A program made the position numbers and the translations under genes. 64,000 bases of DNA from Prolixibacter denitrificans (GTDB lineage: Bacteria; Bacteroidota; Bacteroidia; Bacteroidales; Prolixibacteraceae): contig NZ_PYGC01000007.1 in NCBI RefSeq assembly GCF_003014495.1, forward strand, positions 62,001-126,000, read 5' to 3'. Shown one piece after another: positions 18,376 through 28,678 of the stretch (the first letter of the stretch is position 1; each line of letters starts with the position of its first letter). Below the pieces are notes generated by a model. The model had not been told where the DNA came from. It worked only from the letters and a program-made list of their open reading frames with translations, and did no database searches.

Positions 18376-19551
18376 TTATTTCAAGCTGTCGAGCTTTGCT
18401 GACACTTCTTTGAATTTATCCATCATTTTCAAACGGTAGTACAAATTCTTCAGGTGCTCCAGGATAAAACGATCCTTCGGATTCAGCGTACTGGCTTTTT
18501 CCATATAAGGAATTGCTTTCTTGAACTGAACATCAGCTTTTGCTTTTTCTGCTTCGTACTTGTCCTGTTCTGTCGGCGGAATTTTCGCAGCAACTTCCAG
18601 CTGTTTTACACCACGGTTGAAATAAACCACACCCATGTTGTAATAAGCGTCGGCAAATTTCGGATTTACTTCCGTTGCCTGCTGGTAAGCTTTCAGTGCT
18701 TCATCCGAACGGCCCAGTTTGTCGAGAGCGGCTCCTTTAGCAAAATAGAAAGTCGGGTTTTTCGGATCTTTCTCAATTGCTTTGTTAAGATACGAGATGG
18801 CATCTTCTGATTTGTTTTTCGACATGTAGTAGTTAATCAGAGAAACCAGAATATTCTGACTTTCAGGATAAGCTTCGAAACCTTCTTTCATTGCATTAAC
18901 AGCAGCGGTGGTATCCCCCATTGCTTCGTATGCATTGATGATCTGGCCATAAGAAGCGCCGCCGTTATAGTCATACTTGATGCACTGCTTAAAGTAATCA
19001 ATTGCTTTCTTGTACTGCTTGGCATTGGTTGCCGCCAAACCAGTGTTGTAAATAATTACTGTATCAACCGGTGTATCTTTTTTGAACATATCGGTTTTCT
19101 CGACATCGAGAATGTTTTCGAAGTACTTGGTCGCTTCGTCATATTTCTCTGCCTGGAAGGCGTTCACAGCAGCCTTTGTCAAATCCTGAATCAGGAATGT
19201 GAGCTTAATTTTAATGGCGTTGGTATAACGGCCTTTATCATCCAATGACAAAGCTTTCATATATGACTTGTAAGCTTCTTCCAAAGGATTATCGCTCAGC
19301 TTTTTATAGTTTTCGTCTTTTGAGGCGAAAATTGCCTGATAGATTTCACCGCGAACTTCCCAGGTACGAGGCCAATCAAGTGTTTTGTCTGATTTTGGAT
19401 TATCCGGACTAATTGTATACTCAATTGTCTCCAAAGCCTTGTCGAGCTTTCCGCTTTCCTTGTAATTTTCAGCGCTGGATACTTTACCTTTCTGCGCGAA
19501 TACAGTAGTCCCCGCGAGAAGTAAAATGGCTACAAAAAATACTTTTTTCAT
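18376..19551 (-). CDS. Exported tetratricopeptide-repeat protein
   Basis: About 391 residues from the ATG at 19551, which opens with the signal peptide MKKVFFVAILLLAGTTVFAQ. The longer frame upstream adds 24 residues without signal character. Several TPR units are visible, such as AINYYM-type and ATKYFENIL segments. The clearest are at about 200-330: AIDYFKQCIKYDYN, AISYLNKAIEKDPKNPTFYF and ALKAYQQATEVNPKFADAYY. TPR proteins serve as protein-binding scaffolds; the partner is unknown. It lies 72 bases after gyrA on the same strand and no terminator was seen between them, so co-transcription is possible. Confidence 0.87.
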   Translation of the reverse strand: MKKVFFVAILLLAGTTVFAQKGKVSSAENYKESGKLDKALETIEYTISPDNPKSDKTLDWPRTWEVRGEIYQAIFASKDENYKKLSDNPLEEAYKSYMKALSLDDKGRYTNAIKIKLTFLIQDLTKAAVNAFQAEKYDEATKYFENILDVEKTDMFKKDTPVDTVIIYNTGLAATNAKQYKKAIDYFKQCIKYDYNGGASYGQIINAYEAMGDTTAAVNAMKEGFEAYPESQNILVSLINYYMSKNKSEDAISYLNKAIEKDPKNPTFYFAKGAALDKLGRSDEALKAYQQATEVNPKFADAYYNMGVVYFNRGVKQLEVAAKIPPTEQDKYEAEKAKADVQFKKAIPYMEKASTLNPKDRFILEHLKNLYYRLKMMDKFKEVSAKLDSLK

Positions 19552-19623
19552 GTTTGAATTGATTATCATTTTGCTAATTACAAATTTGCTTGATTTTTCA
19601 GAAAGTACAAACTTTCCAACCAA

Positions 19624-22134
19624 TTATTCTGATACTTCATCATTTGATTCATTATCAGCCTCTAATACATCATCTGAAGCTTCAATTTCAGTCTCGGATG
19701 CCTTCACCCGGGCAACAGATGCAATCTTATCGGTATCTTTCAGGTTGATCAGTTTAACTCCCTGAGCTGCACGACCTGTCATCCGAATATCCTCGACGGG
19801 AACACGAATGGTCACACCTGTTTGGGTAATGATCATCAGGTCATCATCGTTGCTTGCGCTTTTAATCGCTACCAACGATCCGGTTTTCGGGGTAACATTC
19901 AGCGTTTTAACTCCTTTACCTCCCCGGTTGGTAATCCGGTAGTCATCAATCTTAGAACGCTTTCCGAATCCATTTTCGGAAACAACAAGGATATCCTCGC
20001 TTTCATTCTCTACACAAACCATACCAACCAGCTCGTCGTTCTCTCCTCCCAGTGTAATTCCGCGGACTCCAGCGCCTGTACGACCAATGGCCCGAACCTT
20101 ATCTTCGGGGAAGCGGATGGCTTTTCCAGTACGAACCGCCATCATAATTTCGTGATTACCGTTGGTCAGACGTGCTTCCAGCAACTGGTCATTTTCACGA
20201 ATGGTAATGGCATTTACTCCGTTTTGACGCGGACGGGAATATGCTTCAAGCGAAGTCTTCTTGATAACTCCCTTCTTGGTACAAAGAATGATGTAGTTAT
20301 TATTGATGTACTCTTCATCCTTCAGATTCTTGACATTGATGAAAGCCTTGACGTTGTCATCCGGTTCAATATTCAGGAGGTTCTGAATAGCACGGCCTTT
20401 GGAAGCCTTCGCCCCTTCCGGAATTTCATACACTTTCAGCCAGAAACATTTACCTTTTTCGGTAAAAAGAAGAATGGTATTGTGCATCGTAGCGATGAAC
20501 ATGTGCTCGAGGAAGTCTTCATCACGGGTTGTCGAACCGCGGGAGCCAACGCCTCCGCGCGATTGTGTGCGGAACTCAGTCAATGGAGTACGCTTCATGT
20601 ATCCCATGTGCGAAATGGTAATTACCATTTCATCATCGGCGTAGAAATCTTCCGGGTTGAATTCTTCTGCTGAATGGATGATTTCCGTTTTTCTTTCATC
20701 CCCGTAGCGACTTTGGATCTCAGCTAATTCATCCTTAATAATCTGCATCCGAAGTGGCTCGTTGGCCAGAATATCTTTCAGATGTTCGATTTGCTTCATC
20801 AGCTCATCGTATTCTTCGTGCAGCTTATCGCGTTCAAGTCCGGTCAGCTTCTGAAGACGCATATCGAGAATAGCGCGCGCCTGAATTTCGTCCAACTCGA
20901 AATTGGTCATCAAACCTTCTCTCGCTTCTTCCGGCGTTTTGGAACCGCGAATCAAACTGATGACAGCGTCCAGATTGTCGATTGCGATAATCAAACCGCG
21001 CAAGACGTGTGCTTTCTTTTCTGCCTGATCCAGCTCATATTGTGTGCGACGCACAACCACTTCGTGACGGTGCTCGACAAAATAGTGAATCAGGTCACGA
21101 AGGTTCAGCATGCGGGGCCGGCCTTTAACCAGTGCAATGTTATTAACGCTGAAAGTCGACTGCAGCTGTGTGTATTTGTAAAGCTTGTTCAGCACCACAC
21201 TGGCCATGTCATCGCGTTTGATATCTACCACGATGCGCATTCCTTTGCGGTCCGACTCATCATTTACGTTGGCAATTCCATCAATTCTCTTTTCATTAAC
21301 AAGGTCAGCGATTTTGATAATCAATTCAGCCTTGTTAACCAGGTATGGAATCTCTGTAATAATCAGCTTTTCTCTTCCGTTCGGAGCTACCTCGATCTCT
21401 GATTTACCACGCATCACAATCCGGCCGCGACCAGTCTCGTAGGCTTCGCGCACTCCAGAGTAGCCATAAATGATTCCTCCTGTCGGGAAATCAGGTGCTT
21501 TGATTAAATCAATCAACTCGTCCATTTCGATGTCCGGGTTGTCGATATAAGCATTGATCGCCTCAATGGTATCGGTCAGGTTGTGTGGCGGCATATTCGT
21601 TGCCATACCGACAGCAATACCTGATGCACCGTTAACCAAAAGGTTCGGAAATTTGGCCGGGAGAACGGTGGGTTCTTTCAACGACTCGTCGAAGTTGGGT
21701 GCAAAATCAACCGTATTCTTGTCCAGGTCGGCTAATGCCTCTTCGGCAAGTTTCTGGAGGCGAGCCTCCGTGTACCGCATGGCAGCAGGACTGTCACCGT
21801 CAACTGAACCGAAGTTTCCCTGCCCATCAACCAGCCGGTATCTCATGGACCATTGCTGTGCCATACGAACCATGGCAAAATATACCGAGGAATCACCATG
21901 AGGGTGATATTTACCCAGCACTTCACCAACAATCCTTGCTGATTTCTTATACGAGCGATTGGAGTAGATTCCCAACTCTCCCATCCCAAACAAGATTCTT
22001 CGGTGAACAGGCTTCAGCCCGTCCCGAACATCCGGAAGAGCTCTCGATACAATCACCGACATCGAGTAATCGATGTAGGCAGATTTCATCTGCTCTTCGA
22101 TATTTATCTTAATTATCTTTTCTCCGTCAGCCAT
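19624..22134 (-). CDS. gyrA: DNA gyrase subunit A
   Basis: An 836-residue type II topoisomerase subunit that cuts and rejoins DNA during negative supercoiling. The N-terminal breakage domain shows [16 protein letters not shown]-type sequence, the [10 protein letters not shown] helix of the quinolone pocket, and the catalytic Tyr in [10 protein letters not shown]. The C-terminal half has the repeated blades of the DNA-wrapping propeller, with the GyrA box [11 protein letters not shown] long acidic tail ends the protein. At the site equal to E. coli Asp87 the residue is Phe. The partner gyrB is not in the window. Confidence 0.97.
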   Translation of the reverse strand: MADGEKIIKINIEEQMKSAYIDYSMSVIVSRALPDVRDGLKPVHRRILFGMGELGIYSNRSYKKSARIVGEVLGKYHPHGDSSVYFAMVRMAQQWSMRYRLVDGQGNFGSVDGDSPAAMRYTEARLQKLAEEALADLDKNTVDFAPNFDESLKEPTVLPAKFPNLLVNGASGIAVGMATNMPPHNLTDTIEAINAYIDNPDIEMDELIDLIKAPDFPTGGIIYGYSGVREAYETGRGRIVMRGKSEIEVAPNGREKLIITEIPYLVNKAELIIKIADLVNEKRIDGIANVNDESDRKGMRIVVDIKRDDMASVVLNKLYKYTQLQSTFSVNNIALVKGRPRMLNLRDLIHYFVEHRHEVVVRRTQYELDQAEKKAHVLRGLIIAIDNLDAVISLIRGSKTPEEAREGLMTNFELDEIQARAILDMRLQKLTGLERDKLHEEYDELMKQIEHLKDILANEPLRMQIIKDELAEIQSRYGDERKTEIIHSAEEFNPEDFYADDEMVITISHMGYMKRTPLTEFRTQSRGGVGSRGSTTRDEDFLEHMFIATMHNTILLFTEKGKCFWLKVYEIPEGAKASKGRAIQNLLNIEPDDNVKAFINVKNLKDEEYINNNYIILCTKKGVIKKTSLEAYSRPRQNGVNAITIRENDQLLEARLTNGNHEIMMAVRTGKAIRFPEDKVRAIGRTGAGVRGITLGGENDELVGMVCVENESEDILVVSENGFGKRSKIDDYRITNRGGKGVKTLNVTPKTGSLVAIKSASNDDDLMIITQTGVTIRVPVEDIRMTGRAAQGVKLINLKDTDKIASVARVKASETEIEASDDVLEADNESNDEVSE

Positions 22135-22487
22135 TTATTTTAAATTAAAAATTTCTAACGTGTCTTTTAAGGTCACACAAAAATAGTAAAATATGGGTAT
22201 CTCAGTGAATTATTTGCGCTTCAATTTACTAACAAATTCAAGTTGCTGCTTTACATATTATTTATGCATTTTAATGACGAAAAGACAGTTATTTTACCTA
22301 TTTTGACAGCTAATAAATTATGAATAGGTAAACTTTCTCGTTTACAGCGCAAATCCACTGAACATGCATGTACAGTCGGTTGTTAATTTGGCTAAAACAT
22401 CATGAAAAAACTGAAATAATAGCTATTTTAGTAATTCCGGATTCCCCGGAACAGTATTTGATAAGCAATTGCAAACACAGTTAGCTG
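22135..22487. other. Divergent gyrA-clpC intergenic region
   Basis: 353 bases, AT-rich, between the two divergent starts. It should carry both promoters. For gyrA a minus-7 element is visible. For clpC no clean TAnnTTTG and no CIRCE-type repeat was found. No small reading frame is convincing. Confidence 0.5.
22178..22185 (-). promoter_or_regulatory. Minus-7 promoter element for gyrA
   Basis: On the minus strand TATTTTTG matches TAnnTTTG, 43 bases before the gyrA ATG. The minus-33 part is not clear. Confidence 0.4.
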
Positions 22488-25043
22488 ATGAGTATGGATT
22501 CAAAATTTTCACCCAGAATAAAAGACGTCCTTTCCTACAGTCGTGAAGAAGCCATTCGGTTGGGGAATGATCATATAGGCACCGAACACCTTTTCCTCGG
22601 GATTCTCCGGGACGGTGAAGGCGTTGCCATTGATATTATGACCCAATTAGGAATTGACTTTTCCGGCATTAAAAAGGATGTGGAGAAAGCAGTTATTAAT
22701 GATAAGCCTTTGGAACCTGATGCATCGGTACCATTGATGAAAAGTACCGAAAAGGTCCTCAAAATAGTGTACCTCGAAGCGCGCTCATTGAACGAACAGA
22801 CCATTAGTACCGGACATCTGCTTCTGGCTATTTTGAAAGATCAAAATAGTCTGGTTAGTCAGTTGTTTAACGACTATGGACTCGGTTACGATGACGTGAA
22901 GACGGAATTGGAGCACCTTTCGAAGACAGAAAACAAATCCGATTTTCCGGAAGACAGTGATGACCAGGATGAAATGTATGGTGGTCGTGGCAGCGGTACA
23001 GGCGGTTCCGGAAGTGCCAAAGGTTCTTCCCCTAAAACAGAAACACCGGTACTCGATAATTTCGGTATTGATATTACCAAGGCTGCGGTTGAAGGAAGTC
23101 TTGACCCGATAGTTGGCCGCCAGAAAGAAATTGAACGGATTGCCCAGGTGCTGAGTCGTCGTAAAAAGAACAACCCTGTACTGATTGGTGAGCCTGGCGT
23201 TGGTAAATCGGCCATTGTCGAAGGTTTGGCATTGCGCATTGCTCAGAAGAAAGTTTCCCGTGTGCTGTTTGACAAGCGCGTGGTTAGCCTCGATTTGGCT
23301 TCAATCGTAGCTGGCACCAAATATCGCGGTCAGTTCGAGGAGCGAATGAAAGCAATCCTGAATGAACTTTCAAAAGTGGACAACGTGATTCTTTTCATCG
23401 ATGAGATTCACACCATCGTTGGTGCCGGCGGAGCAACCGGTTCGCTGGATGCAGCCAATATGCTGAAACCGGCCTTGGCACGTGGTGATATTCAATGTAT
23501 TGGCGCAACCACACTGGATGAGTACCGTCAACACATCGAAAAAGATGGTGCACTGGAACGTCGTTTTCAGAAAGTGATGGTTGAACCAACCAGCATTGAG
23601 GAAACCATCGAGATTCTGAATAATATTAAAGAACGTTACGAGGATCACCACAACGTGATGTACACCCCGGAAGCTATTGACGCCTGCGTTAAGCTGACGA
23701 CTCGCTACATTACCGACCGGCATCTTCCCGATAAGGCTATTGATGCGCTGGACGAATCGGGTTCCCGCGTTCATATTTCCAACATTACGGTTCCCGATCG
23801 GATTGTGAAGTTAGAAGAGGAAATTGAAGATACCCGGAACGAAAAAATCCAGGCGGTAAAAAGCCAGAATTTTGAATTGGCTGCCAGCTTCCGTGACAAG
23901 GAGAAAAACCTGCTTGCAAACCTCGACAAAGAGAAGGAAGATTGGGAAAAAGAGCTGGAAAGTCATCGTGAAACCGTTGGCGAAGAACAAGTTGCCGATG
24001 TTGTTTCCATGATGTCGGGTATTCCGGTACAGCGTATCGCCGAAGCGGAAGGTAAAAAGCTGAAAAATATGCTGGCCGACCTGAAAGCAAATGTGATTGG
24101 TCAGGATGAAGCGCTGACAAAAATTACCAAGGCAATTCAGCGTAACCGTGCCGGACTGAAAGATCCGAATAAACCGATTGGTACCTTCATTTTCTTAGGT
24201 CCAACCGGTGTAGGTAAAACCCAGTTGGCAAAGGTTTTGGCTGAATACCTGTTCGATACAACCGAAGCGTTGATTCGTATCGACATGAGCGAATACATGG
24301 AGAAATTTTCCGTCTCGCGTCTGGTTGGTGCACCTCCGGGATATGTCGGTTACGAAGAAGGTGGACAGCTGACCGAGAAAGTCAGAAGAAAGCCCTACGC
24401 GGTTGTACTGCTCGACGAAATCGAGAAAGCGCATCCTGATGTGTTCAACCTGTTGCTTCAGGTACTCGACGAAGGACGCTTAACCGACAGTTTAGGCCGT
24501 AAAATCGATTTCCGGAACACGATTATTATTATGACATCGAATATCGGAACCCGCCAGTTGAAAGACTTCGGACAGGGGCTGGGATTCAATATAAGAAAGT
24601 CTCCGGATGAAGAAAACGAGCACGCCAAATACATCATTCAAAAGGCCTTGAAACGCGCGTTTGCACCTGAGTTTCTAAACCGTGTAGATGATGTCGTACT
24701 CTTCAACACCTTGTCGAAAGAGCACATTAGTAAGATTATCGACATTGAGCTGAAAGGACTGTTTGAACGCGTTGAAGCATTGAATTACAAGCTTAAAATC
24801 ACTGCGAAAGCGAAAGATTTTATTGCCGGAAAAGGCTTTGACCCGCAGTTTGGTGCACGTCCGTTGAAACGGGCTATTCAGAAATACCTGGAAGATGAAA
24901 TGGCTGAAGCCATTATTCAGAACCGGATTGAAGATGGCTCGACGATAACGATTGATTACAATGCCAAAGAAGATAAGATGGTGGTGAAAATTGTTTCTCC
25001 GACAGAACCACCCAAAGCTTTGGAAAATAACAATAACAACTAA
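22488..25043 (+). CDS. clpC: ATP-dependent Clp protease ATP-binding subunit
   Basis: An 851-residue Hsp100 unfoldase that feeds substrates to ClpP. In order: two Clp N-terminal repeats (about 1-145), a Gly/Ser-rich linker, the first AAA+ module with Walker [10 protein letters not shown] and Walker [11 protein letters not shown], a UVR-like coiled segment ([16 protein letters not shown]), and the second AAA+ module with GPTGVGKTQ and [10 protein letters not shown]. The C-terminal small domain ends with a Asn-rich tail. The UVR segment separates ClpC from ClpA and ClpB. The start may also be the ATG two codons later. A terminator follows directly. Confidence 0.95.
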   Translation: MSMDSKFSPRIKDVLSYSREEAIRLGNDHIGTEHLFLGILRDGEGVAIDIMTQLGIDFSGIKKDVEKAVINDKPLEPDASVPLMKSTEKVLKIVYLEARSLNEQTISTGHLLLAILKDQNSLVSQLFNDYGLGYDDVKTELEHLSKTENKSDFPEDSDDQDEMYGGRGSGTGGSGSAKGSSPKTETPVLDNFGIDITKAAVEGSLDPIVGRQKEIERIAQVLSRRKKNNPVLIGEPGVGKSAIVEGLALRIAQKKVSRVLFDKRVVSLDLASIVAGTKYRGQFEERMKAILNELSKVDNVILFIDEIHTIVGAGGATGSLDAANMLKPALARGDIQCIGATTLDEYRQHIEKDGALERRFQKVMVEPTSIEETIEILNNIKERYEDHHNVMYTPEAIDACVKLTTRYITDRHLPDKAIDALDESGSRVHISNITVPDRIVKLEEEIEDTRNEKIQAVKSQNFELAASFRDKEKNLLANLDKEKEDWEKELESHRETVGEEQVADVVSMMSGIPVQRIAEAEGKKLKNMLADLKANVIGQDEALTKITKAIQRNRAGLKDPNKPIGTFIFLGPTGVGKTQLAKVLAEYLFDTTEALIRIDMSEYMEKFSVSRLVGAPPGYVGYEEGGQLTEKVRRKPYAVVLLDEIEKAHPDVFNLLLQVLDEGRLTDSLGRKIDFRNTIIIMTSNIGTRQLKDFGQGLGFNIRKSPDEENEHAKYIIQKALKRAFAPEFLNRVDDVVLFNTLSKEHISKIIDIELKGLFERVEALNYKLKITAKAKDFIAGKGFDPQFGARPLKRAIQKYLEDEMAEAIIQNRIEDGSTITIDYNAKEDKMVVKIVSPTEPPKALENNNNN

Positions 25044-25044
25044 A

Positions 25045-25076
25045 AAAAGCGGTCCTTTCGGGGGCCGCTTTTCTTT
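25045..25076 (+). terminator. Intrinsic terminator after clpC
   Basis: AAAAGCGG pairs with CCGCTTTT, with a GC-rich upper stem, two bases after the clpC stop, followed by TTCTTT. The convergent mazG ends 22 bases further on. Confidence 0.85.
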
Positions 25077-25097
25077 ACATCAATTTATTTACCACGA

Positions 25098-25883
25098 TTA
25101 CTTCTTATCAAGCTTTTTGGCCTCTTCCCAGTAATGATCCATCTCTTCCAGGCTCATATCATGAAGTGAGCGCCCGTTTCCCAGTGTTTTTTCTTCCAAA
25201 TAATTGAAACGACGAATGAATTTCCGGTTAGTTCGTTCCAGCGCTGTTTCCGGATCGATATCGTACAACCGTGCGGCATTGACCAGCGAGAAAAGCAAAT
25301 CACCAAATTCCTGTTCCAGCTTTGCCTGATCATTTGCTCTCATTTCGTGTTCAACTTCCGACAACTCTTCTTTCACCTTGTCCCAAACCTGTTCGCGTTC
25401 TTCCCAGTCGAAGCCTACTCCCCTCACCTTTTCCTGAATACGATTGGCTTTTATCAATGCTGGAAGCGAAGCCGGCACACCTTCCAATACTTTCTTTTTG
25501 CGCCCTTTCTCTTTTAATTTGAGCGCTTCCCAGTTCTCTTCTACCTCGGAAGCATCTGCCACTGAAACATCGCCAAATACGTGCGGATGACGGTAAATCA
25601 GCTTTTCGTTAAGCGAGTTGATCACGTCTTCGATGTCAAACGCTTCCATCTCGTCACCGATTTTGGCATAAAAAACGATGTGCAGTAGAATATCGCCTAA
25701 TTCCTTTTTTATTTCCGCCATGTCGCGCTCAATGATGGCATCTCCCAGTTCGTATGTTTCTTCAATGGTCAACTTGCGAAGCGATTCAAGGGTTTGTTTG
25801 CGGTCCCAGGGACATTTTACCCTAAGCTCATCCATAATATCCAGCAACTTTCCGAAGGCCTCCAGCTGTTCTTTCTTCGCCAT
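25098..25883 (-). CDS. mazG: Nucleoside triphosphate pyrophosphohydrolase
   Basis: A 261-residue protein with two MazG repeats. The first has CPWDRKQTLESLRKLTIEETYEL and KKELGDILLHIVFYAKI (about 20-90). The second has EVEHEMRANDQAKLEQEFGDLLFSLVNAARL (about 170-215). The EExxE and ExxD residues that bind magnesium are present. The enzyme hydrolyses (d)NTPs to monophosphates and pyrophosphate and is thought to clear abnormal nucleotides or lower the alarmone level. It is cytosolic, single-gene, and convergent with clpC. Confidence 0.95.
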   Translation of the reverse strand: MAKKEQLEAFGKLLDIMDELRVKCPWDRKQTLESLRKLTIEETYELGDAIIERDMAEIKKELGDILLHIVFYAKIGDEMEAFDIEDVINSLNEKLIYRHPHVFGDVSVADASEVEENWEALKLKEKGRKKKVLEGVPASLPALIKANRIQEKVRGVGFDWEEREQVWDKVKEELSEVEHEMRANDQAKLEQEFGDLLFSLVNAARLYDIDPETALERTNRKFIRRFNYLEEKTLGNGRSLHDMSLEEMDHYWEEAKKLDKK

Positions 25884-26067
25884 TTATTGATTATTTTTTG
25901 GTAATAAAATTCATTTTCTCTGAACCAATTCGGCTTTCCCGAGTTTTGATTTGCGAACGAAGTTAACAAATTCTTGTGTAGGGTTAATCTGTTGGGCTGT
26001 TACCTTAGCAACACGAAAAAAAGTGTTTATTTTGTAGTGCCTCTCAGAAAGGTGATAATAACTGTTT

Positions 26068-27021
26068 ATGATCGAAAAGATTTTTGAACTCGAAGGCGTA
26101 GAACATACTTCTTTCTTTGGAGTAAGGAACAGTAAAATTGAACTGATAAAATCCTACTTCCCAAAACTCATCATCACAGCCCGCGGGCACAATGTTAAAG
26201 TAAAAGGTGACCCTGCAGAAATAGAGGAATTTACCACAAAATTTCAGCTGGTTCTTGACCATTACTACCACTACAATTCCTTGTCGGAAGAAAGCATTCA
26301 TCAAATTATGATGGACGCGGTGACGACAATCGAGCAACAGTTTCCCGGACAGGAAGATATTTTACTCTTCGGAAATTCCGGAAAACCGATACGTGCCCGC
26401 ACGCCCAACCAGCGAAAACTGGTCGAAAAAGCAAAGAACGACGATTTGATTTTTGCCATCGGACCGGCTGGTTCCGGAAAGACCTACACGGCCATTGCCC
26501 TGGCCGTTCGCGCGTTGAAAAACCGTGAAATCAAGCGGATTATTTTGAGTCGTCCGGCAGTGGAAGCTGGAGAAAATCTGGGGTTCCTACCGGGAGATTT
26601 AAAAGAAAAAATCGATCCGTACCTGCAGCCATTGTACGATGCGCTGCTCGATATGATTCCTCCGCGTAAGCTGGAAGAGTTCCTGAAAGATGGTGTAATT
26701 CAGATTGCACCGCTGGCATTTATGCGGGGGCGAACGCTCAGCAATGCCTACGTCATTCTGGATGAAGCACAGAATACATCCATCCCCCAGCTGAAAATGT
26801 TTTTGACCCGGATGGGACTGAATACCAAGTATGTAATTACCGGCGATATTACACAGATTGATTTGCCGAAAAAGCAGCCGTCGGGTTTGATAATGGCACT
26901 AAGGATTTTAAAGAATCTGGAAGGAATTTCCATCATCGAATTCGACAAGGGCGATATTATCCGGCACCGTTTGGTACGCGACATTGTAGAGGCGTACGAC
27001 CGTTACGACGATTCGAAATAA
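26068..27021 (+). CDS. PhoH-family ATPase (PhoH-like, YbeZ type)
   Basis: A 317-residue protein. The N-terminal 110 residues are a KH-like part (IELIKSYFPKLIITARGHNVKVKG). The PhoH ATPase domain follows, with Walker A GPAGSGKTYTA, RPAVEAGENLGFLPGDLKEK and Walker B YVILDEAQNTS, ending with the arginine-containing FDKGDIIRHRLVRDI. This layout is that of the YbeZ-type proteins linked to ribosome and RNA maturation along with YbeY; YbeY is not seen here. purC follows 30 bases later, so the two may share a transcript. Confidence 0.92.
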   Translation: MIEKIFELEGVEHTSFFGVRNSKIELIKSYFPKLIITARGHNVKVKGDPAEIEEFTTKFQLVLDHYYHYNSLSEESIHQIMMDAVTTIEQQFPGQEDILLFGNSGKPIRARTPNQRKLVEKAKNDDLIFAIGPAGSGKTYTAIALAVRALKNREIKRIILSRPAVEAGENLGFLPGDLKEKIDPYLQPLYDALLDMIPPRKLEEFLKDGVIQIAPLAFMRGRTLSNAYVILDEAQNTSIPQLKMFLTRMGLNTKYVITGDITQIDLPKKQPSGLIMALRILKNLEGISIIEFDKGDIIRHRLVRDIVEAYDRYDDSK

Positions 27022-27051
27022 GCAATATAAAAACCGTTAAACTTAATCAAC

Positions 27052-28005
27052 ATGAGCAGTAAAGCCATTACTCAGACAGATTTCAATTTTCCCGGACAAA
27101 AAAGCGTTTACAAAGGAAAAGTACGTGATGTGTACAACATCAACGACGACCACCTCGTAATGATTGTATCCGACCGTATTTCTGCCTTCGATGTGGTGCT
27201 CCCTGAAGGGATTCCTTACAAAGGACAGGTTCTGAACCAAATTGCAGCCAAGTTCCTGGATGCAACTTCGGACATTGTTCCGAACTGGAAAATTGCTACT
27301 CCGGATCCGATGGTAACCGTTGGACATATGTGCGAACCGTTTAAGGTTGAGATGGTCATTCGCGGGTATCTCACCGGTCACGCCTGGCGCGAATACCGCG
27401 ACGGAAAACGCTCGTTGTGCGGCGTTCCACTCCCGGAAGGAATGATAGAGAATCAGAAGTTCGATCAACCGTTGCTCACTCCTACTACCAAAGCCGATGA
27501 AGGCCATGATGAAGATATTTCCCGTGAGGAAATTCTGGCCCAGGGATTGGTAAGCGAGGAAGACTACGTATTACTGGAGAAATACACACGCGAATTATTT
27601 CAGCGGGGAACGGAAATGGCGGCCGAAAAAGGATTGATTTTGGTGGATACCAAGTATGAATTCGGTAAGAAAAATGGAAAAATCTACCTGATCGACGAGA
27701 TTAATACGCCTGATTCATCGCGCTATTTCTATGCCGATGGATACGAAGAAAGACTGGCCAAAGGCGAAAAACAGAAGCAGCTATCAAAAGAATTTGTACG
27801 CCAGTGGCTGATAGAAAATGGTTTCCAGGGACAAGAAGGCCAAAAAGTACCGGAAATGAATGAAGATTTCGTTAACCAGGTTTCTGAGCGTTACATTGAG
27901 TTGTTTGAAAAAATCACCGGCGACAAATTTCAGAAAGCTGAAGCCAGCGATGTTGCAGCTCGTATTGAAGAAAATGTAACGAACTACATTAAGCAGAATC
28001 TTTGA
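27052..28005 (+). CDS. purC: Phosphoribosylaminoimidazole-succinocarboxamide synthase
   Basis: A 317-residue SAICAR synthetase of purine synthesis. It joins aspartate to carboxyaminoimidazole ribonucleotide with ATP. The signature segments are [56 protein letters not shown] and [30 protein letters not shown]. It is longer than the 237-residue E. coli enzyme and closer in length to the yeast form, as usual in Bacteroidota. It is cytosolic. Directly downstream is a secreted thioredoxin with no evident link. Confidence 0.97.
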   Translation: MSSKAITQTDFNFPGQKSVYKGKVRDVYNINDDHLVMIVSDRISAFDVVLPEGIPYKGQVLNQIAAKFLDATSDIVPNWKIATPDPMVTVGHMCEPFKVEMVIRGYLTGHAWREYRDGKRSLCGVPLPEGMIENQKFDQPLLTPTTKADEGHDEDISREEILAQGLVSEEDYVLLEKYTRELFQRGTEMAAEKGLILVDTKYEFGKKNGKIYLIDEINTPDSSRYFYADGYEERLAKGEKQKQLSKEFVRQWLIENGFQGQEGQKVPEMNEDFVNQVSERYIELFEKITGDKFQKAEASDVAARIEENVTNYIKQNL

Positions 28006-28061
28006 TAATTTCCATCATTAACTAATGATTTAGTTGATGGGTATTCATTAAAATAAATCAG

Positions 28062-28568
28062 ATGAAAAAAACCATCCTCCTCAGCCTGTTTCTGGCTTTT
28101 GCCACATTGGCTTTCGCCGATGGAAAAGGAACAAAGGTAGAAACGGGACAACCGGTTCCTGAATTCAAATTTCACGATCAAAACGGGAAAAAGGTCTCCA
28201 TTGCTGATTTCAAAGGTAAGGTGGTCGTAATTGATTTTTTTGCCACCTGGTGTCCGCCTTGTCGGAAAGAGCTTCCTGAAGTTCAGACAAAAATATGGGA
28301 CAAATACAAGGACAATCCCAATTTTGCCCTGTTTGTTTTCGGTCGTGAGCAGAAAGCGACGGAACTGGATAAATTCAAGAAGGAGAATCACTACACCTTC
28401 CCCATCATTCCTGATGAAAAGCGGAAAATCTTTAGCTTGTTTGCCGATCAGTACATTCCCCGCACCTTCGTTATCGACCAAGCCGGGAAAATTATTTTTG
28501 ATTCTGTCGGCTATAGCCAGAAAGATTTTCAAAAACTGCTGAATGTATTGGCGAAGAACATTCAGTAA
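28062..28568 (+). CDS. Exported thioredoxin-like protein (TlpA/ResA type)
   Basis: A 168-residue protein with signal peptide MKKTILLSLFLAFATLAFA. The thioredoxin fold follows, starting VPEFKFHDQNGKKVSIADFKGK. The active site is FFATWCPPCRKELPE, and cis-proline IPRTFVID lies near 140. CPPC is a common variant in TlpA/ResA oxidoreductases, which keep cytochrome or other periplasmic thiols reduced. The substrate is unknown. It lies 56 bases after purC; an imperfect inverted repeat (28012-28040) lies between. A terminator follows. Confidence 0.9.
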   Translation: MKKTILLSLFLAFATLAFADGKGTKVETGQPVPEFKFHDQNGKKVSIADFKGKVVVIDFFATWCPPCRKELPEVQTKIWDKYKDNPNFALFVFGREQKATELDKFKKENHYTFPIIPDEKRKIFSLFADQYIPRTFVIDQAGKIIFDSVGYSQKDFQKLLNVLAKNIQ

Positions 28569-28590
28569 TAACACCATTACAAGATAAGCC

Positions 28591-28618
28591 GGGGGAATCG
28601 ATTGATTCCCCTTTTTTT
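28591..28618 (+). terminator. Intrinsic terminator after the thioredoxin gene
   Basis: GGGGAATC (28592-28599) pairs perfectly with GATTCCCC (28604-28611), with T at 28612-28618. Confidence 0.9.
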
Positions 28619-28678
28619 GTTCGTTATTTTGTCGAGACTCCCCTTTTGTCTACATTTATTTTTATTTAACAGGAATAA

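Noticed and set aside
20782-21402. A 206-codon plus-strand frame opposite gyrA
   Set aside because: It is the complement of a highly conserved gene, with no motif of its own.
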